Positions 23,887 to 34,763 of a stretch of 64,000 nt of DNA are shown here, piece after piece (position 1 is the stretch's first letter; each line of letters opens with the position of its first letter). The notes under the pieces were generated by a model. The model was not told where the DNA came from, ran no database searches, and saw only the letters and a program-made list of their open reading frames with translations. The stretch is from Streptomyces filipinensis (GTDB lineage Bacteria; Actinomycetota; Actinomycetes; Streptomycetales; Streptomycetaceae): positions 434,001 through 498,000 of the forward strand of contig NZ_BMTD01000001.1 in assembly GCF_014649495.1 (NCBI RefSeq). The letters run 5' to 3'. A program made the position numbers and the translations under genes.

Positions 23887-25257
23887 GTGAAGAGCGCCGT
23901 GGAGACCCTGAACCCGACCCGGGTTCGGCTCACTGTCGAGGTGCCCTTCGAGGAGCTCAAGGACAGCCTCGACGCGGCGTACAAGAAGATCAACCAGCAG
24001 GTCACGGTGAAGGGCTTCCGTAAGGGCAAGATCCCCGCCCGTGTCATCGACCAGCGGTTCGGCCGCGGTGCGGTCCTGGAAGAGGCCGTCAACGACGCGC
24101 TGCCCAAGTTCTACACCGAGGCGGTCAACGAGGCCGAGCTGAACCCGCTCGGCCAGCCCGAGGTCGACATCACCGAGCTGAAGGACGGCGAGACGCTGAA
24201 CTTCACCGCCGAGGTCGACGTCCGCCCGGCCCTGGAGATCCCGGACTACTCCGGCATCGAGGTCGAGGTCGACGCCGTCGAGGTGACCGACGAGGACATC
24301 GAGAAGTCGGTCGAGCAGCTGCGCGAGCGCTTCGCCTCGACCTCCCCGGTCGAGCGCGCTGCCCAGGACGGCGACGTCGTCACCATCGACCTGGAGGCCA
24401 AGGTCGACGGCGAGGTGCTGGAGGACGGCATCGCCAACGGCGTCTCCTACACCATCGGCTCCGGTGAGCTGCTCGACGGCATCGATGACGCCGTGAAGGG
24501 CCTGGAGGCCGGTGGCGAGGCCACCTTCACCTCCGAGCTGAAGGGCGGCTCCGCCGCGGGCAAGGAGGCCGAGGTGACCGTCAAGGTCTCCCAGGTCGCC
24601 GCCCGTGAACTGCCCGCGCTGGACGACGAGTTCGCGCAGCTCGCCTCCGAGTTCGACACCCTGGACGAGCTCAAGGCCGACAGCCGCAAGCGCCTCGCGA
24701 ACATGAAGCAGTTCGACCAGGCCACCCAGGCGCAGGAGCGCGTCCTGGAGAAGCTCCTGGAGCTGGTCGAGGTCCCGGTCCCCGAGAAGCTCCTCGAGGA
24801 CGAGATCAACACCCGCAAGCACAACCTGGAGCACCACCAGCTCGGCCAGATGGGCCTGACCCTCGACAAGTACCTGGAGATCCAGGGCAAGACCGCCGAG
24901 GAGTTCGACACCGAGACCCGCGACGCCGCGGTCAAGGGCATCAAGACCCAGTTCGTCCTCGACGAGCTGGTCAAGAAGGAGAACCTCAACGTCAACCAGG
25001 AGGAGCTCACCGAGCACCTCATGCGGCGTGCGGCCTCCTCCGGCATGTCCCCCGACCAGTTCGCCCAGGCCGTCGTCGAGGGCGGCCAGGTGCCGCTGCT
25101 GGTCGGCGAGGTCGCTCGCGGCAAGGCCCTGGCCGTCGTGGTCGAGGCCGCCACGGTGAAGGACACCAACGGCGAGATCGTCGACCTGGACGACGAGGAG
25201 GAGGAGACCGAGGCCGCCGAGGCGTCGGAGACCTCCGAGGAGAACGCCGAGGGCTGA
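23887..25257 (+). CDS. tig: Trigger factor, ribosome-bound chaperone
   Basis: Binds nascent chains at the ribosome exit and helps them fold. It has 456 residues with the three family domains: ribosome-binding N-domain with the signature [17 protein letters not shown] (about 43-59), a PPIase FKBP-like domain (about 160-245) and a helical C-domain, ending in an acidic tail of Glu/Asp. The GTG start has AAGGAG at 7 bases; earlier in-frame starts would cover the promoter. It is the first gene of the conserved tig-clpP1-clpP2-clpX block, separated from clpP1 by a terminator. Confidence 0.97.
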   Translation: MKSAVETLNPTRVRLTVEVPFEELKDSLDAAYKKINQQVTVKGFRKGKIPARVIDQRFGRGAVLEEAVNDALPKFYTEAVNEAELNPLGQPEVDITELKDGETLNFTAEVDVRPALEIPDYSGIEVEVDAVEVTDEDIEKSVEQLRERFASTSPVERAAQDGDVVTIDLEAKVDGEVLEDGIANGVSYTIGSGELLDGIDDAVKGLEAGGEATFTSELKGGSAAGKEAEVTVKVSQVAARELPALDDEFAQLASEFDTLDELKADSRKRLANMKQFDQATQAQERVLEKLLELVEVPVPEKLLEDEINTRKHNLEHHQLGQMGLTLDKYLEIQGKTAEEFDTETRDAAVKGIKTQFVLDELVKKENLNVNQEELTEHLMRRAASSGMSPDQFAQAVVEGGQVPLLVGEVARGKALAVVVEAATVKDTNGEIVDLDDEEEETEAAEASETSEENAEG

Positions 25258-25288
25258 TCCGGCCCCCAGCGCCTCCGAAGCGCGTACG

Positions 25289-25318
25289 CAGGCCCCTGGG
25301 AGCTTTCCCGGGGGCCTG
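25289..25318 (+). terminator. Terminator after tig
   Basis: 13-bp stem with one G-T pair (25289-25301 with 25306-25318), 4-nt loop, 31 bases after the tig stop. Confidence 0.85.
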
Positions 25319-25374
25319 TGTCGTCCCCGCGCCACGCCCCCCACGGACCGCACCGACACCTCAGCGGAGCGCTA

Positions 25375-25388
25375 CGCCCCCGGCGAAC
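25375..25388 (-). promoter_or_regulatory. ClgR box before clpP1
   Basis: Reading the minus strand gives GTTCGCCGGGGGCG, the form GTTCGC-N5-GCG reported for the activator ClgR, which switches on clpP1P2 in Streptomyces. It lies 62-75 bp before the clpP1 start chosen here. Confidence 0.7.
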
Positions 25389-25449
25389 ACCCACCTCTCC
25401 GGGATTCCCCGAAGGGACCGCCGCGTTAGGGTCCATGAAAGGCAGAACA

Positions 25450-26109
25450 ATGAGACGGCCCGGCGCCGTCGTAAGACGAGCAGGTGGATACGTGACGAAT
25501 CTGATGCCCTCAGCCGCCGGCGAGCCTTCCATCGGTGGTGGCCTCGGCGACCAGGTCTACAACCGGCTGCTCAACGAGCGGATCATCTTCCTCGGGCAGC
25601 AGGTTGACGACGACATCGCCAACAAGATCACCGCACAGCTGCTGCTCCTTGCCGCCGATCCGGACAAGGACATCTACCTCTACATCAACAGCCCGGGCGG
25701 CTCGGTGACGGCCGGCATGGCGATCTACGACACCATGCAGTACATCCCGAACGACGTGGTCACCATCGCCATGGGCATGGCCGCCTCGATGGGTCAGTTC
25801 CTGCTGACCGGTGGCGCCGCCGGCAAGCGCTTCGCGCTGCCCCACGCCGACATCATGATGCACCAGGGCTCCGCGGGCCTCGGCGGCACGGTCTCGGACA
25901 TCAAGATCCAGGCCGAGTACCTGCTGCGCACCAAGAAGCGCATGTCCGAGCTGACCGCGCAGCACTCCGGCCAGACCGTCGAGGCGATCATCCGCGACGG
26001 CGACCGCGACCGCTGGTTCACCCCGGAAGAGGCCAAGGAGTACGGTCTCATTGACGAGATCATCACGCACGCCTCGGGTGTTCCGGGAGGCGGAGGCACC
26101 GGTGCCTGA
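25450..26109 (+). CDS. clpP1: ATP-dependent Clp protease proteolytic subunit 1
   Basis: Serine protease subunit that forms the degradation chamber with ClpP2 and an unfoldase such as ClpX. From ATG 25450 ([10 protein letters not shown]) it is 219 residues, the length I recall for streptomycete ClpP1. The triad is S113 ([11 protein letters not shown]), H138 (IMMHQ) and D187 (RDRWF). An in-frame GTG at 25492 with a nearby purine-rich site is the other possible start. The gene is 69 bp upstream of clpP2 and should be co-transcribed with it, under ClgR. Confidence 0.95.
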   Translation: MRRPGAVVRRAGGYVTNLMPSAAGEPSIGGGLGDQVYNRLLNERIIFLGQQVDDDIANKITAQLLLLAADPDKDIYLYINSPGGSVTAGMAIYDTMQYIPNDVVTIAMGMAASMGQFLLTGGAAGKRFALPHADIMMHQGSAGLGGTVSDIKIQAEYLLRTKKRMSELTAQHSGQTVEAIIRDGDRDRWFTPEEAKEYGLIDEIITHASGVPGGGGTGA

Positions 26110-26178
26110 CCGGCCCGGCCACGCCACGCACCGCCGAGACCGAAGCCCCCAGAACGCCACCAGGACGGTGAACACCCC

Positions 26179-26844
26179 ATGAGCAACTTCCCCGGCGCCG
26201 CCAGCGGCATGTACGAAGGGCCCCGCCCCGACAGCCGCTACGTCATCCCGCGCTTCGTCGAGCGCACCTCCCAGGGCATCCGCGAGTACGACCCGTACGC
26301 GAAGCTCTTCGAGGAGCGCGTGATCTTCCTGGGCGTCCAGATCGACGACGCCTCCGCCAACGACGTCATGGCGCAGCTGCTGTGCCTGGAGTCGATGGAC
26401 CCGGACCGGGACATCTCGATCTACATCAACAGCCCCGGTGGCGACATGACCGCCCTCACGGCGATCTACGACACCATGCAGTTCGTGAAGCCCGACATCC
26501 AGACGGTGTGCATGGGCCAGGCGGCCTCCGCCGCGGCGATCCTGCTGGCCGCCGGTACGCCCGGCAAGCGGATGGCCCTGCCGAACTCCCGCGTGCTGAT
26601 CCACCAGCCGGCGGGTTCCACCGGCCGCGGCCAGCTCTCCGATCTGGAGATCATCGCCAAGGAGTTCACCCGGATGCGTGACCAGCTGGAGAACATGCTG
26701 GCCAAGCATTCGAACCAGCCCATCGAGAAGATCCGTGAGGACATCGAGCGCGACAAGATCCTCACGGCCGAGGAGGCGCTGGAGTACGGCCTCGTCGACC
26801 AGATCATCTCCACCCGCAAGCTGAACAACAGCTCGGTCCGCTGA
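26179..26844 (+). CDS. clpP2: ATP-dependent Clp protease proteolytic subunit 2
   Basis: Second ClpP subunit, 221 residues, with triad S117 ([13 protein letters not shown]), H142 (VLIHQP) and D192 ([11 protein letters not shown]). The N-terminal extension ([15 protein letters not shown]) is processed in related bacteria. Actinobacterial ClpP1 and ClpP2 form a mixed double ring, so both genes are expected together. The ATG follows a GGACGGTGA region. Confidence 0.97.
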   Translation: MSNFPGAASGMYEGPRPDSRYVIPRFVERTSQGIREYDPYAKLFEERVIFLGVQIDDASANDVMAQLLCLESMDPDRDISIYINSPGGDMTALTAIYDTMQFVKPDIQTVCMGQAASAAAILLAAGTPGKRMALPNSRVLIHQPAGSTGRGQLSDLEIIAKEFTRMRDQLENMLAKHSNQPIEKIREDIERDKILTAEEALEYGLVDQIISTRKLNNSSVR

Positions 26845-27012
26845 GGCGGAGCGCCTCGCATTCAGCCCCTCTTGGCACCGTGCACGTCAAAGTGAACCCT
26901 GCCAAGGGGGGCCCGAACACCGGGCCCGGCAAGGTACCGTCGGACATAAGGCAGCACCAGGAGCCGCTGGATCTCGCGTCCAGGCGTCTCCCAGGCGAAG
27001 GGGAAGCACACC

Positions 27013-28299
27013 GTGGCACGCATCGGTGACGGCGGCGATCTGCTCAAGTGCTCGTTCTGCGGCAAGAGCCAGAAGCAGGTCAAGAAGCTCATCGCAGGGC
27101 CCGGTGTGTACATCTGCGACGAGTGCATCGATCTCTGTAACGAGATCATCGAGGAAGAGCTCGCGGAGACCAGCGAGGTGCGCTGGGAGGAGCTGCCCAA
27201 GCCCCGCGAGATCTACGAGTTCCTCGAAGGCTACGTAGTCGGCCAGGAGGCGGCCAAGAAGGCCCTCTCCGTCGCGGTGTACAACCACTACAAGCGGGTC
27301 CAGGCGGGCGAGAACGGCGGCGCCGGCGGCCGTGACGACGCCATCGAGCTCGCGAAGTCCAACATCCTGCTGCTGGGGCCCACGGGCTCCGGCAAGACGC
27401 TCCTCGCGCAGACCCTGGCACGCATGCTGAACGTGCCCTTCGCGATCGCCGACGCGACGGCGCTCACGGAGGCGGGCTACGTGGGAGAGGACGTCGAGAA
27501 CATCCTCCTGAAGCTGATCCAGGCGGCGGACTACGACGTCAAGAAGGCCGAGACCGGGATCATCTACATCGACGAGATCGACAAGGTCGCGCGCAAGAGC
27601 GAGAACCCGTCGATCACCCGTGACGTGTCGGGCGAGGGCGTCCAGCAGGCCCTCCTCAAGATCCTGGAAGGCACCACGGCCTCGGTCCCGCCGCAGGGCG
27701 GCCGCAAGCACCCCCACCAGGAGTTCATCCAGATCGACACGACGAACGTCCTGTTCATCGTGGGCGGTGCCTTCGCCGGCCTGGAGAAGATCATCGAGGC
27801 GCGCGCCGGGGCGAAGGGCATCGGCTTCGGCGCCACGATCCTCTCCAAGCGGGAGCTGGAGTCCAAGGACGTCTTCGAGGACGTCATGCCGGAGGACCTG
27901 GTCAAGTTCGGCATGATCCCCGAGTTCATCGGCCGCCTCCCGGTGATCACCTCGGTCCACAACCTCGACCGCGAGGCACTCCTCAAGATCCTGGTCGAGC
28001 CCCGCAACGCCCTGGTCAAGCAGTACCAGCGCCTGTTCGAACTCGACGGCGTGGAGCTGGACTTCGAGCGCGAGGCGCTGGAGGCCATCGCCGACCAGGC
28101 CATCCTCCGCCAGACCGGCGCCCGAGGCCTGCGCGCCATCATGGAGGAAGTCCTCCAGGGCGTGATGTACGAGGTCCCGTCCCGCAAGGACGTGGCCCGC
28201 GTGGTCATCACGGCCGACGTGGTCCTCTCCAACGTCAACCCGACCCTGATCCCCCGAGACGCCCGAGGCCGCGGCTCAGGCGAGCAGAAGTCGGCGTAG
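27013..28299 (+). CDS. clpX: Clp protease ATPase subunit ClpX
   Basis: AAA+ unfoldase of 428 residues that feeds tagged proteins into ClpP. It has a zinc-binding dimer domain with C13, C16, C35 and C38, Walker A GPTGSGKT at 122-129, Walker [10 protein letters not shown] and the C-terminal domain [15 protein letters not shown]. The GTG start has AAGGGGAAG upstream. A 168-bp gap separates it from clpP2 and may contain its own promoter; a strong terminator follows the gene. Confidence 0.97.
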   Translation: MARIGDGGDLLKCSFCGKSQKQVKKLIAGPGVYICDECIDLCNEIIEEELAETSEVRWEELPKPREIYEFLEGYVVGQEAAKKALSVAVYNHYKRVQAGENGGAGGRDDAIELAKSNILLLGPTGSGKTLLAQTLARMLNVPFAIADATALTEAGYVGEDVENILLKLIQAADYDVKKAETGIIYIDEIDKVARKSENPSITRDVSGEGVQQALLKILEGTTASVPPQGGRKHPHQEFIQIDTTNVLFIVGGAFAGLEKIIEARAGAKGIGFGATILSKRELESKDVFEDVMPEDLVKFGMIPEFIGRLPVITSVHNLDREALLKILVEPRNALVKQYQRLFELDGVELDFEREALEAIADQAILRQTGARGLRAIMEEVLQGVMYEVPSRKDVARVVITADVVLSNVNPTLIPRDARGRGSGEQKSA

Positions 28300-28320
28300 C
28301 CGTCACTCGCACGTACTGCA

Positions 28321-28365
28321 CAGAGGGGCGCTCGGCCGACCCACCGGCCGCCGAGCGCCCCTCTG
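28321..28365 (+). terminator. Terminator after clpX
   Basis: Perfect 16-bp stem (28321-28336 with 28350-28365) with a 13-nt loop, 21 bases after the clpX stop. Confidence 0.88.
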
Positions 28366-28414
28366 CGTTGACGTATCCGGCCCGTCGCGCCGAACTCCTC
28401 GGGCTCCAGGGGCC

Positions 28415-28711
28415 TCAGAGGTGAGCGCGGACGCAGGCGTTTTGAGCGACCCCCGCCTCGACTCCGATCACGATAAGTCCATGGACGCAGTAGGGATTGG
28501 GGAACCACCCCACCCCAGGGTGCAACGCCAGGTTGTGGCAGGCGGCCTCTACCTTGGGGCCCACGCGGTAGCCGTGGTTTCCGACGTAGTTGCTGCAGGG
28601 GCTGGAGGGGTCGTACGCCGCCGCTGGCGTAGCGGTTGCGACGGGGGTGAGTACCGCGGCCGCCGTGATGCCCGCCGCTGCAAGTGCCTGGCCGATCCTC
28701 GCTGCTCTCAC
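28415..28711 (-). CDS. Small secreted protein with four cysteines
   Basis: 98 residues. A signal peptide with a basic start (MRAARIG), a hydrophobic alanine-rich core and cleavage probably after TPAAA at residue 32 leaves a mature chain of about 66 residues. It holds four cysteines (C39, C58, C75, C93), likely two disulfides, and glycine- and valine-rich segments. I recognise no family. It sits alone between the clpX terminator and a Pro-rich membrane protein gene, where most streptomycetes, as I recall, have no such gene, so it may be a later arrival. A secreted peptide with a cell-envelope or antagonistic role is possible but not shown. Confidence 0.7.
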   Translation of the reverse strand: MRAARIGQALAAAGITAAAVLTPVATATPAAAYDPSSPCSNYVGNHGYRVGPKVEAACHNLALHPGVGWFPNPYCVHGLIVIGVEAGVAQNACVRAHL

Positions 28712-28824
28712 GTGACGCTCTCCTTCGCCGGACAGGATGACGCGTACAAGTCAATCATGGGCCGATCGAGTGTACGGGCGGGATGGTGTGGCGGTCGGTT
28801 TCGGCGGCGTACCCGAGATGTGGG

Positions 28825-28856
28825 AAAGGGCCCCGGTCGTTCGACCGGGGCCCTTT
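28825..28856 (-). terminator. Terminator after the Pro-rich membrane protein
   Basis: Perfect 14-bp stem (28825-28838 with 28843-28856), 4-nt loop, starting 22 bases past the stop of the gene at 28879. Between it and the secreted protein gene I see only promoter-type sequence. Confidence 0.88.
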
Positions 28857-28878
28857 CGTCGTCGAGCTGTAGGCGTCG

Positions 28879-29880
28879 TCAGGCCTTGACGCGGACGTCG
28901 TTGCGCAGTTTGGCCGCGAGACCCGCCGTGTCGTCGATCGTGCCGCCGTCACCGGTGGCGAAGGTGGCGACGCTGAACGCCGTGACCCGGGCGATCGTGC
29001 TGTGGTCGGCCCAGATGCAGACCGGCACCTTGACCGACTTCGCCGTCCCGCCGGACGACGAGCTGGTGTTGTCGAGCTGGATCACCTGGCACTTCATGAT
29101 GCCGTTGGAGAAGCCCGCCGGGTCGACCTTCTCCGGGGTGCCGAGCAGCTTGCCCTTCAGGTCCGAGTCGCTCTGGTCCTTCTCGGACTCCTGCTTGGCC
29201 TTGGCGAACATGGCGTCGAGGACGGCTTCGGGGTTGTCGATCGTGCCGTAGACGCCGCTGAAGGAGAGGCCCCTCGCGGTGAGTCCCTTGCCGTTCTTGT
29301 AGGTGGCGCTGACGCCCTGGGGATCCTTGACGCCGGCCTTCTCGAAGTCCTTGAGGTCGGACGGGGTGACCTTGTCGCCGGAGCTCGACGCGTCCTTCGT
29401 GTACGTGCCGTTGAGGACTGCCTCAGGAGCCGTCAGCTTGTGCGGGCCGTCGTCCGCGATGTTCGCGGAGCTTCCGCTGAACGCGAAGTAGGCCCCCACC
29501 GCGAGGGCCGCCACCACGGCGACCCCGCCGATGATCAGGCCCGTCTTCTTCTTGCCCCCGCCCGCCTGCGGCGGCTGCGGCATGCCGTACGGCTGCTGCT
29601 GGCCGTAAGGGGGCTGCTGGCCGTACGGGTTCGGCTGCGGCGGGACACCCTGCTGCGGGTAGCCGTAACCCGGCTGCGGGGGAGCCGGCGGGGCCTGCTG
29701 GGGGTAGCCGTAGCCGGGCTGCGGAGCCTGCGGCTGCTGGCCGTACGGGCCCGGCTGGCCCGGCTGGGCCGGCTGGCCGTAGGGCCCCGGCTGGCCGTAC
29801 GGGCCCGGCTGCCCCGGCTGGCCGTACGGACCCGGCTGCTGGGGCGGCTGGCCGTACGGGCCCGGCTGGTTGTTGCTCAT
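28879..29880 (-). CDS. Membrane protein with Pro/Gln/Gly/Tyr-rich repeat head
   Basis: 333 residues. The first 107 are a low-complexity head made of [12 protein letters not shown] and PGYGYPQQ units, then GGGKKKTG, one helix (about 113-131) and an extracytoplasmic domain of about 200 residues containing two cysteines in KCQVIQLD and PVCIWADHS, probably a disulfide. The topology, head in the cytoplasm and folded domain outside, is common in streptomycete membrane proteins of unknown role. The ATG at 29880 is preceded by AAGGGGG. Confidence 0.85.
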   Translation of the reverse strand: MSNNQPGPYGQPPQQPGPYGQPGQPGPYGQPGPYGQPAQPGQPGPYGQQPQAPQPGYGYPQQAPPAPPQPGYGYPQQGVPPQPNPYGQQPPYGQQQPYGMPQPPQAGGGKKKTGLIIGGVAVVAALAVGAYFAFSGSSANIADDGPHKLTAPEAVLNGTYTKDASSSGDKVTPSDLKDFEKAGVKDPQGVSATYKNGKGLTARGLSFSGVYGTIDNPEAVLDAMFAKAKQESEKDQSDSDLKGKLLGTPEKVDPAGFSNGIMKCQVIQLDNTSSSSGGTAKSVKVPVCIWADHSTIARVTAFSVATFATGDGGTIDDTAGLAAKLRNDVRVKA

Positions 29881-30017
29881 TTCTGGGTTCCCCCTTGAAT
29901 GCTTATGTGTTCCTGACATCCTGGCCCAGGCCCCGGAACGACGCGGCACCGGGGGCCGCACCGTTACAGAACAAACGCGTTTCGGGACCACCCCGTGACA
30001 CCTCTAAACTGACCCCC

Positions 30018-32648
30018 GTGACCGAGAACGCTCAGCAGCAGCCACCCGCGCCCGACTCCGAACTGCCGACCCAGTACGCGCCGGCCGACGTAGAGGGGCC
30101 GCTGTACGAGCGCTGGGTAGAGCGCGGTTACTTCGAGGCGGACGCCAAGAGCGACAAGCCGCCGTACACGATCGTCATCCCTCCGCCGAACGTCACGGGC
30201 TCGCTCCACCTGGGGCACGCCTTCGAGCACACCCTCATCGACGCCCTGACCCGCCGCAAGCGCATGCAGGGCTACGAGACGCTGTGGCAGCCCGGCATGG
30301 ACCACGCCGGTATCGCCACGCAGAACGTCGTCGAGCGCGAGCTGGGGAAGGAGGGAAAGTCCCGGCACGACCTCGGCCGCGAGGACTTCGTCGAGCGTGT
30401 CTGGCAGTGGAAGGGCGAGTCCGGGGGGCAGATCTCCGGGCAGATGCGGCGCCTCGGTGACGGCGTCGCCTGGTCGCGTGAGCGGTTCACCATGGACGAG
30501 GGCCTGTCCCAGGCCGTCCAGACCATCTTCAAGCGTCTCTACGACGACGAGCTGATCTACCGCGCCGAGCGCATCATCAACTGGTGCCCGCGCTGTCTGA
30601 CGGCGATCTCGGACATCGAGGTCGAGTATCAGGACGACGACGGCGAGCTCGTCTCCATGAAGTACGGCGAGGGGGACGACACCATCGTCGTCGCCACCAC
30701 CCGCGCCGAGACGATGCTCGGCGACACCGCCGTGGCCGTCCACCCCGACGACGAGCGCTACCAGCACCTCATCGGCAGGCTCATCCGGCTCCCGCTGACC
30801 GACCGTTCCATCCCGGTCGTCGCGGACACCCACGTCGACCCCGAGTTCGGCACCGGCGCCGTCAAGGTCACCCCGGCCCACGACCCGAACGACTTCGAGA
30901 TCGGCCAGCGGCACGACCTGCCGTCCATCACGATCATGGACGAGCACGCGGTCATCACGGCCCACGGCCCCTTCCAGGGCCTGGACCGGCTTGAGGCCCG
31001 CTCCGCCATCGTCGCCGCGCTGCGCGCCGAGGGCCGGATCGTCGCCGAGAAGCGGCCGTACGTCCACTCCGTCGGCCACTGCTCGCGCTGCAAGACCACC
31101 ATCGAGCCGCGCCTGTCCATGCAGTGGTGGGTCAAGGTCGGCCCGCTGGCCAAGGCCGCCGGTGACGCCGTCCGCGAGGGCAAGGTCAAGATCCATCCGC
31201 AGGAGATGGAGAAGCGGTACTTCGACTGGGTCGACAACCTCCATGACTGGTGCATCTCGCGCCAGCTGTGGTGGGGCCACCGGATTCCGGTCTGGTACGG
31301 CCCGGACGGTGAGGTCGTCTGCGTCGGTCCTGACGAGGAGCCGCCCGGCACCGAGGCCGAGGGCTGGAAGCAGGACACCGACGTCCTCGACACCTGGTTC
31401 TCCTCCGGCCTGTGGCCGTTCTCCACCCTCGGCTGGCCCGAACAGACCGAGTCGCTCGCGAAGTTCTACCCGAACTCCGTCCTGGTCACCGGCTACGACA
31501 TCCTCTTCTTCTGGGTCGCCCGGATGATGATGTTCGGCCTGTACGCGATGGACGGCACCCCGCCGTTCCACACCATCGCCCTGCACGGCATGGTCCGCGA
31601 CCAGTTCGGCAAGAAGATGTCGAAGTCCTTCGGCAACGCGGTCAACCCGCTGGACTGGATGGACAAGTACGGCAGCGACGCGCTCAGGTTCACCCTGGCC
31701 CGTGGCGCGAACCCCGGTGTCGACGTCCCGATCGGCGAGGACTGGGTCCAGGGTTCCCGCAACTTCGCCAACAAGATCTGGAACGCCACCCGCTTCGCGC
31801 TGATGAACGGCGCGACGGTGGAGGGCGAGCTGCCGGAGCCGTCGAAGATGTCGGCGACGGACCGCTGGATCCTCTCCCGGCTGAACTCGGTCGTCGCCGA
31901 AGTCGACACCTACTACGACGACTTCCAGTTCGCCAAGCTGTCGGACTCCCTCTTCCACTTCGCGTGGGACGAGGTCTTCGACTGGTACGTCGAGCTGTCC
32001 AAGACCGTCTTCCAGGCGGGCGGCGAGCCGGCCGAGGTCAGCAAGCGGGTCCTGGGCGAGGTCCTCGACGTCACCCTCAGGCTGCTGCACCCCGTCGTCC
32101 CGTTCGTCACGGAGACCCTCTGGACGACCCTGACGGGCGGCGAGTCGGTCGTCATCGCCGAGTGGCCCAAGGACAGCGGATTCCGCGACCAGGCGGCCGA
32201 GCAGGAGATCGAGACCCTCCAGTCGGTCATCACCGAGGTCCGCCGCTTCCGCGCCGACCAGGGCCTGCAGCCGGGCCAGCGCGTCCCGGCCCGCCTCTCC
32301 CTGGACGGTACGGCCCTGGCCCCCCACGAGGCCGCCATCCGCCAGCTGCTGCGCCTCCAGCCGGAGGGCGACTCCTTCACGGTCACGGCCACCCTGCCGG
32401 TCGCCGGCGCCGAGGTCGCGCTCGACCTGTCCGGCACGATCGACGTGGCGGCCGAGCGCAAGCGCCTCGCGAAGGACCTGGCCGCCGCCGAGAAGGAGAA
32501 GGCCCAGGCCACGGCCAAGCTCGGCAACGAGGCGTTCCTCGCCAAGGCCCCGGACAACGTGGTGGACAAGATCCGTACGCGTCTTTCCAAGGCCGAGGAG
32601 GACATCGCCCGCATCACGGCCCAGCTGGAGAAGCTGCCGCCGGCCTAG
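30018..32648 (+). CDS. valS: Valyl-tRNA synthetase
   Basis: Class I synthetase of 876 residues that charges tRNA-Val and edits threonine. It has the HIGH-type motif [18 protein letters not shown] near residue 60, an editing domain with [17 protein letters not shown], the KMSKS motif as [10 protein letters not shown], the anticodon-binding domain and a C-terminal coiled-coil arm ([19 protein letters not shown]). The GTG start lies 7 bases after a TAAACT hexamer, so the message may be leaderless; there is no ribosome site. No T-box structure is seen upstream. Confidence 0.97.
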   Translation: MTENAQQQPPAPDSELPTQYAPADVEGPLYERWVERGYFEADAKSDKPPYTIVIPPPNVTGSLHLGHAFEHTLIDALTRRKRMQGYETLWQPGMDHAGIATQNVVERELGKEGKSRHDLGREDFVERVWQWKGESGGQISGQMRRLGDGVAWSRERFTMDEGLSQAVQTIFKRLYDDELIYRAERIINWCPRCLTAISDIEVEYQDDDGELVSMKYGEGDDTIVVATTRAETMLGDTAVAVHPDDERYQHLIGRLIRLPLTDRSIPVVADTHVDPEFGTGAVKVTPAHDPNDFEIGQRHDLPSITIMDEHAVITAHGPFQGLDRLEARSAIVAALRAEGRIVAEKRPYVHSVGHCSRCKTTIEPRLSMQWWVKVGPLAKAAGDAVREGKVKIHPQEMEKRYFDWVDNLHDWCISRQLWWGHRIPVWYGPDGEVVCVGPDEEPPGTEAEGWKQDTDVLDTWFSSGLWPFSTLGWPEQTESLAKFYPNSVLVTGYDILFFWVARMMMFGLYAMDGTPPFHTIALHGMVRDQFGKKMSKSFGNAVNPLDWMDKYGSDALRFTLARGANPGVDVPIGEDWVQGSRNFANKIWNATRFALMNGATVEGELPEPSKMSATDRWILSRLNSVVAEVDTYYDDFQFAKLSDSLFHFAWDEVFDWYVELSKTVFQAGGEPAEVSKRVLGEVLDVTLRLLHPVVPFVTETLWTTLTGGESVVIAEWPKDSGFRDQAAEQEIETLQSVITEVRRFRADQGLQPGQRVPARLSLDGTALAPHEAAIRQLLRLQPEGDSFTVTATLPVAGAEVALDLSGTIDVAAERKRLAKDLAAAEKEKAQATAKLGNEAFLAKAPDNVVDKIRTRLSKAEEDIARITAQLEKLPPA

Positions 32649-32664
32649 TTCGTTCCGCGTGGCT

Positions 32665-32699
32665 GAGGGCCCCGGCGCATCTGAGGCGCCGGGGCCCTC
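32665..32699 (+). terminator. Terminator after valS
   Basis: Perfect 14-bp stem (32665-32678 with 32686-32699), 7-nt loop, 17 bases after the valS stop. Confidence 0.88.
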
Positions 32700-32816
32700 G
32701 CCTGCCCACGGGACGCGGGGACTGCGCGACCAGCCACGACGGACCCGCACCCGGCAACAGAGAGCAACCACCCCCGAACCGGCTCATTGTCACTCCCGCT
32801 CCGTAGACTGGGCCCC

Positions 32817-34328
32817 GTGAGCGACCCGAACGGCACCGACCAGCCCGACCCCCTCGACAGCTTCGACGAGATCGTCGAGGCCGAGACCACCCGCGACCCC
32901 GACCTCGCCGTGATCGAGGCCGGCAGCCGCACCCTGCGCACCCAGGGCGGGCAGCCGTACGCCGACGTCCCCACGCGGCCCGAGGACCCGGAGGTCGACA
33001 AGGCCCTGCGCGAGGTCGAGGCGGAGCTGGCCACCCGCTGGGGCGAGACCAAGCTGGAGCCCTCGGTCAGCAGGATCGCCGCGCTGATGGACGTGCTCGG
33101 CGAGCCCCAGCGGTCGTACCCCTCGATCCACATCACGGGCACCAACGGCAAGACCTCCACCGCCCGCATGATCGAGGCCCTGCTCGGCTCCTTCGAGCTG
33201 CGCACCGGCCGCTACACCAGCCCGCACGTGCAGTCGATCACCGAGCGCGTCAGCCTGGACGGCGCCCCGATCTCCGCCGAGCGGTTCATCGAGACGTACC
33301 AGGACATCAAGCCGTACGTCGAGATGGTCGACGGGCAGCAGGAGTACCGGCTGTCCTTCTTCGAGGTCCTCACCGGCATGGCCTACGCCGCCTTCGCGGA
33401 CGCCCCCGTCGACGTGGCCGTCGTCGAGGTCGGCATGGGCGGCTCCTGGGACGCCACGAACGTCATCGACGGTGACGTCGCCGTGATCACCCCCATCGAC
33501 CTGGACCACACCGACCGCCTGGGCGAGACGACCGGGGAGATCGCCGGCGAGAAGAGCGGGATCATCAAGCAGGACGCGACCGTCATCCTGGCGCAGCAGC
33601 CGGTGGACGCGGCGCAGGTGCTGCTGAAGAAGGCCGTCGAGGTGGACGCCACGGTGGCCCGTGAGGGGCTGGAGTTCGGGGTCGTGGCCCGGCAGGTCGC
33701 CGTCGGCGGGCAGCTGCTCACGCTGCGCGGACTCGGCGGCGAGTACCCCGAGGTGTATCTCCCGCTGTACGGCGCCCACCAGGCGCACAACGCGGCCGTC
33801 GCCCTCGCCGCCGTCGAGGCGTTCTTCGGCGTCGGCGCGCAGCGCGCGGAGCCGCTGGACATCGACACCGTCCGCAAGGCCTTCGCGGCCGTGTCCTCGC
33901 CGGGCCGCCTGGAGGTCGTGCGGCGCTCCCCGACGATCGTGCTGGACGCCGCGCACAACCCGGCGGGCGCCCGGGCCACCGCCGAGGCCGTGCAGGAGGC
34001 GTTCGATTTCAGCCGGCTGATCGGTGTCGTCGGCGCGAGCGGCGACAAGAACGTGCGGGGCCTGCTGGAGGCCTTCGAACCGATCTTCGCCGAGATCGTC
34101 GTCACGCAGAACTCCAGCCACCGCGCGATGGACGCGGACGAGCTGGCCGCGATCGCCGTCGAGGTGTTCGGCGAGGAGCGGGTGCAGGTCGAGCCGCGGC
34201 TGCCGGACGCCCTGGAGGCCGCGATCACGCTGGCCGAGGAGGAGGGCGAGTTCGCGGGCGGCGGCGTGCTGGTCACCGGTTCCGTCATCACCGTCGGCGA
34301 GGCCCGGCTGCTGCTGGGGAAGGGCTGA
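32817..34328 (+). CDS. folC: Folylpolyglutamate synthase / dihydrofolate synthase
   Basis: Mur-ligase-family enzyme that adds glutamate to dihydropteroate and folates. 503 residues: an acidic N-terminal extension of about 60 residues, P-loop HITGTNGKTSTARMIEALL near 106, the central ligase segment VAVVEVGMGGSWDATNVI and the C-terminal domain with LDAAHNPAGARAT. The GTG start follows TAGACT by 7 bases, again suggesting a leaderless message. It is followed after 9 bp by a DUF4233 gene, the usual neighbour in actinobacteria. Confidence 0.95.
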   Translation: MSDPNGTDQPDPLDSFDEIVEAETTRDPDLAVIEAGSRTLRTQGGQPYADVPTRPEDPEVDKALREVEAELATRWGETKLEPSVSRIAALMDVLGEPQRSYPSIHITGTNGKTSTARMIEALLGSFELRTGRYTSPHVQSITERVSLDGAPISAERFIETYQDIKPYVEMVDGQQEYRLSFFEVLTGMAYAAFADAPVDVAVVEVGMGGSWDATNVIDGDVAVITPIDLDHTDRLGETTGEIAGEKSGIIKQDATVILAQQPVDAAQVLLKKAVEVDATVAREGLEFGVVARQVAVGGQLLTLRGLGGEYPEVYLPLYGAHQAHNAAVALAAVEAFFGVGAQRAEPLDIDTVRKAFAAVSSPGRLEVVRRSPTIVLDAAHNPAGARATAEAVQEAFDFSRLIGVVGASGDKNVRGLLEAFEPIFAEIVVTQNSSHRAMDADELAAIAVEVFGEERVQVEPRLPDALEAAITLAEEEGEFAGGGVLVTGSVITVGEARLLLGKG

Positions 34329-34337
34329 GATTCCACG

Positions 34338-34700
34338 ATGCGTACGCTCTGTGCATCCACCCTGATCGGCGAGTTCTTCATCATCGGGTTCGCCGGGCTG
34401 GTCGCCATGAAGGACCCGGGTCTGTCGGTCTCCACGGTGTGGCTGGTCAGCGGTATCGCCATGCTGCTGTGCGTGCTGCTGTGCGGCATGGTGACCCGGC
34501 CCGGCGGGGTGGCGCTCGGCTGGGCCCTGCAGCTCGCGCTGATCGCCTCCGGCGTCTTCGTGCCGACGATGTACTTCATGGGTGCGGTGTTCGCGGCGCT
34601 GTGGTGGGCGTCCGTGCACTTCGGCAGAAAGGTGGACGAGGCGAAGGCCAGATTCGCCGCTCAGGCGGAGTCCGCTTCCTCTGCACCTGACGCTGCGTAA
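34338..34700 (+). CDS. DUF4233 membrane protein
   Basis: 120 residues with three to four membrane helices (MRTLCASTLIGEFFIIGFAGLVAMK at the start), the DUF4233 pattern that follows folC in actinobacteria. The ATG begins 9 bp after the folC stop, and translation is probably coupled. The function is not known; conservation of position suggests a link to folate or to the ndk gene that follows 63 bp later. Confidence 0.85.
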   Translation: MRTLCASTLIGEFFIIGFAGLVAMKDPGLSVSTVWLVSGIAMLLCVLLCGMVTRPGGVALGWALQLALIASGVFVPTMYFMGAVFAALWWASVHFGRKVDEAKARFAAQAESASSAPDAA

Positions 34701-34763
34701 CGGACGCCCCGACACGCCCTGTAACCTCGTCCCACCACCGCAGACGTCAGAAGGAGTCATCCC

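Noticed and set aside
29881..30017. T-box riboswitch before valS.
   Set aside because: The 137-bp region lacks the conserved T-box sequence and a terminator/antiterminator pair, and the gene seems to be leaderless.
32787..32809. TTGTCA and TAGACT as a paired -35/-10 promoter for folC.
   Set aside because: The spacer is only 11 bp, too short; only the -10 with a leaderless start is retained.
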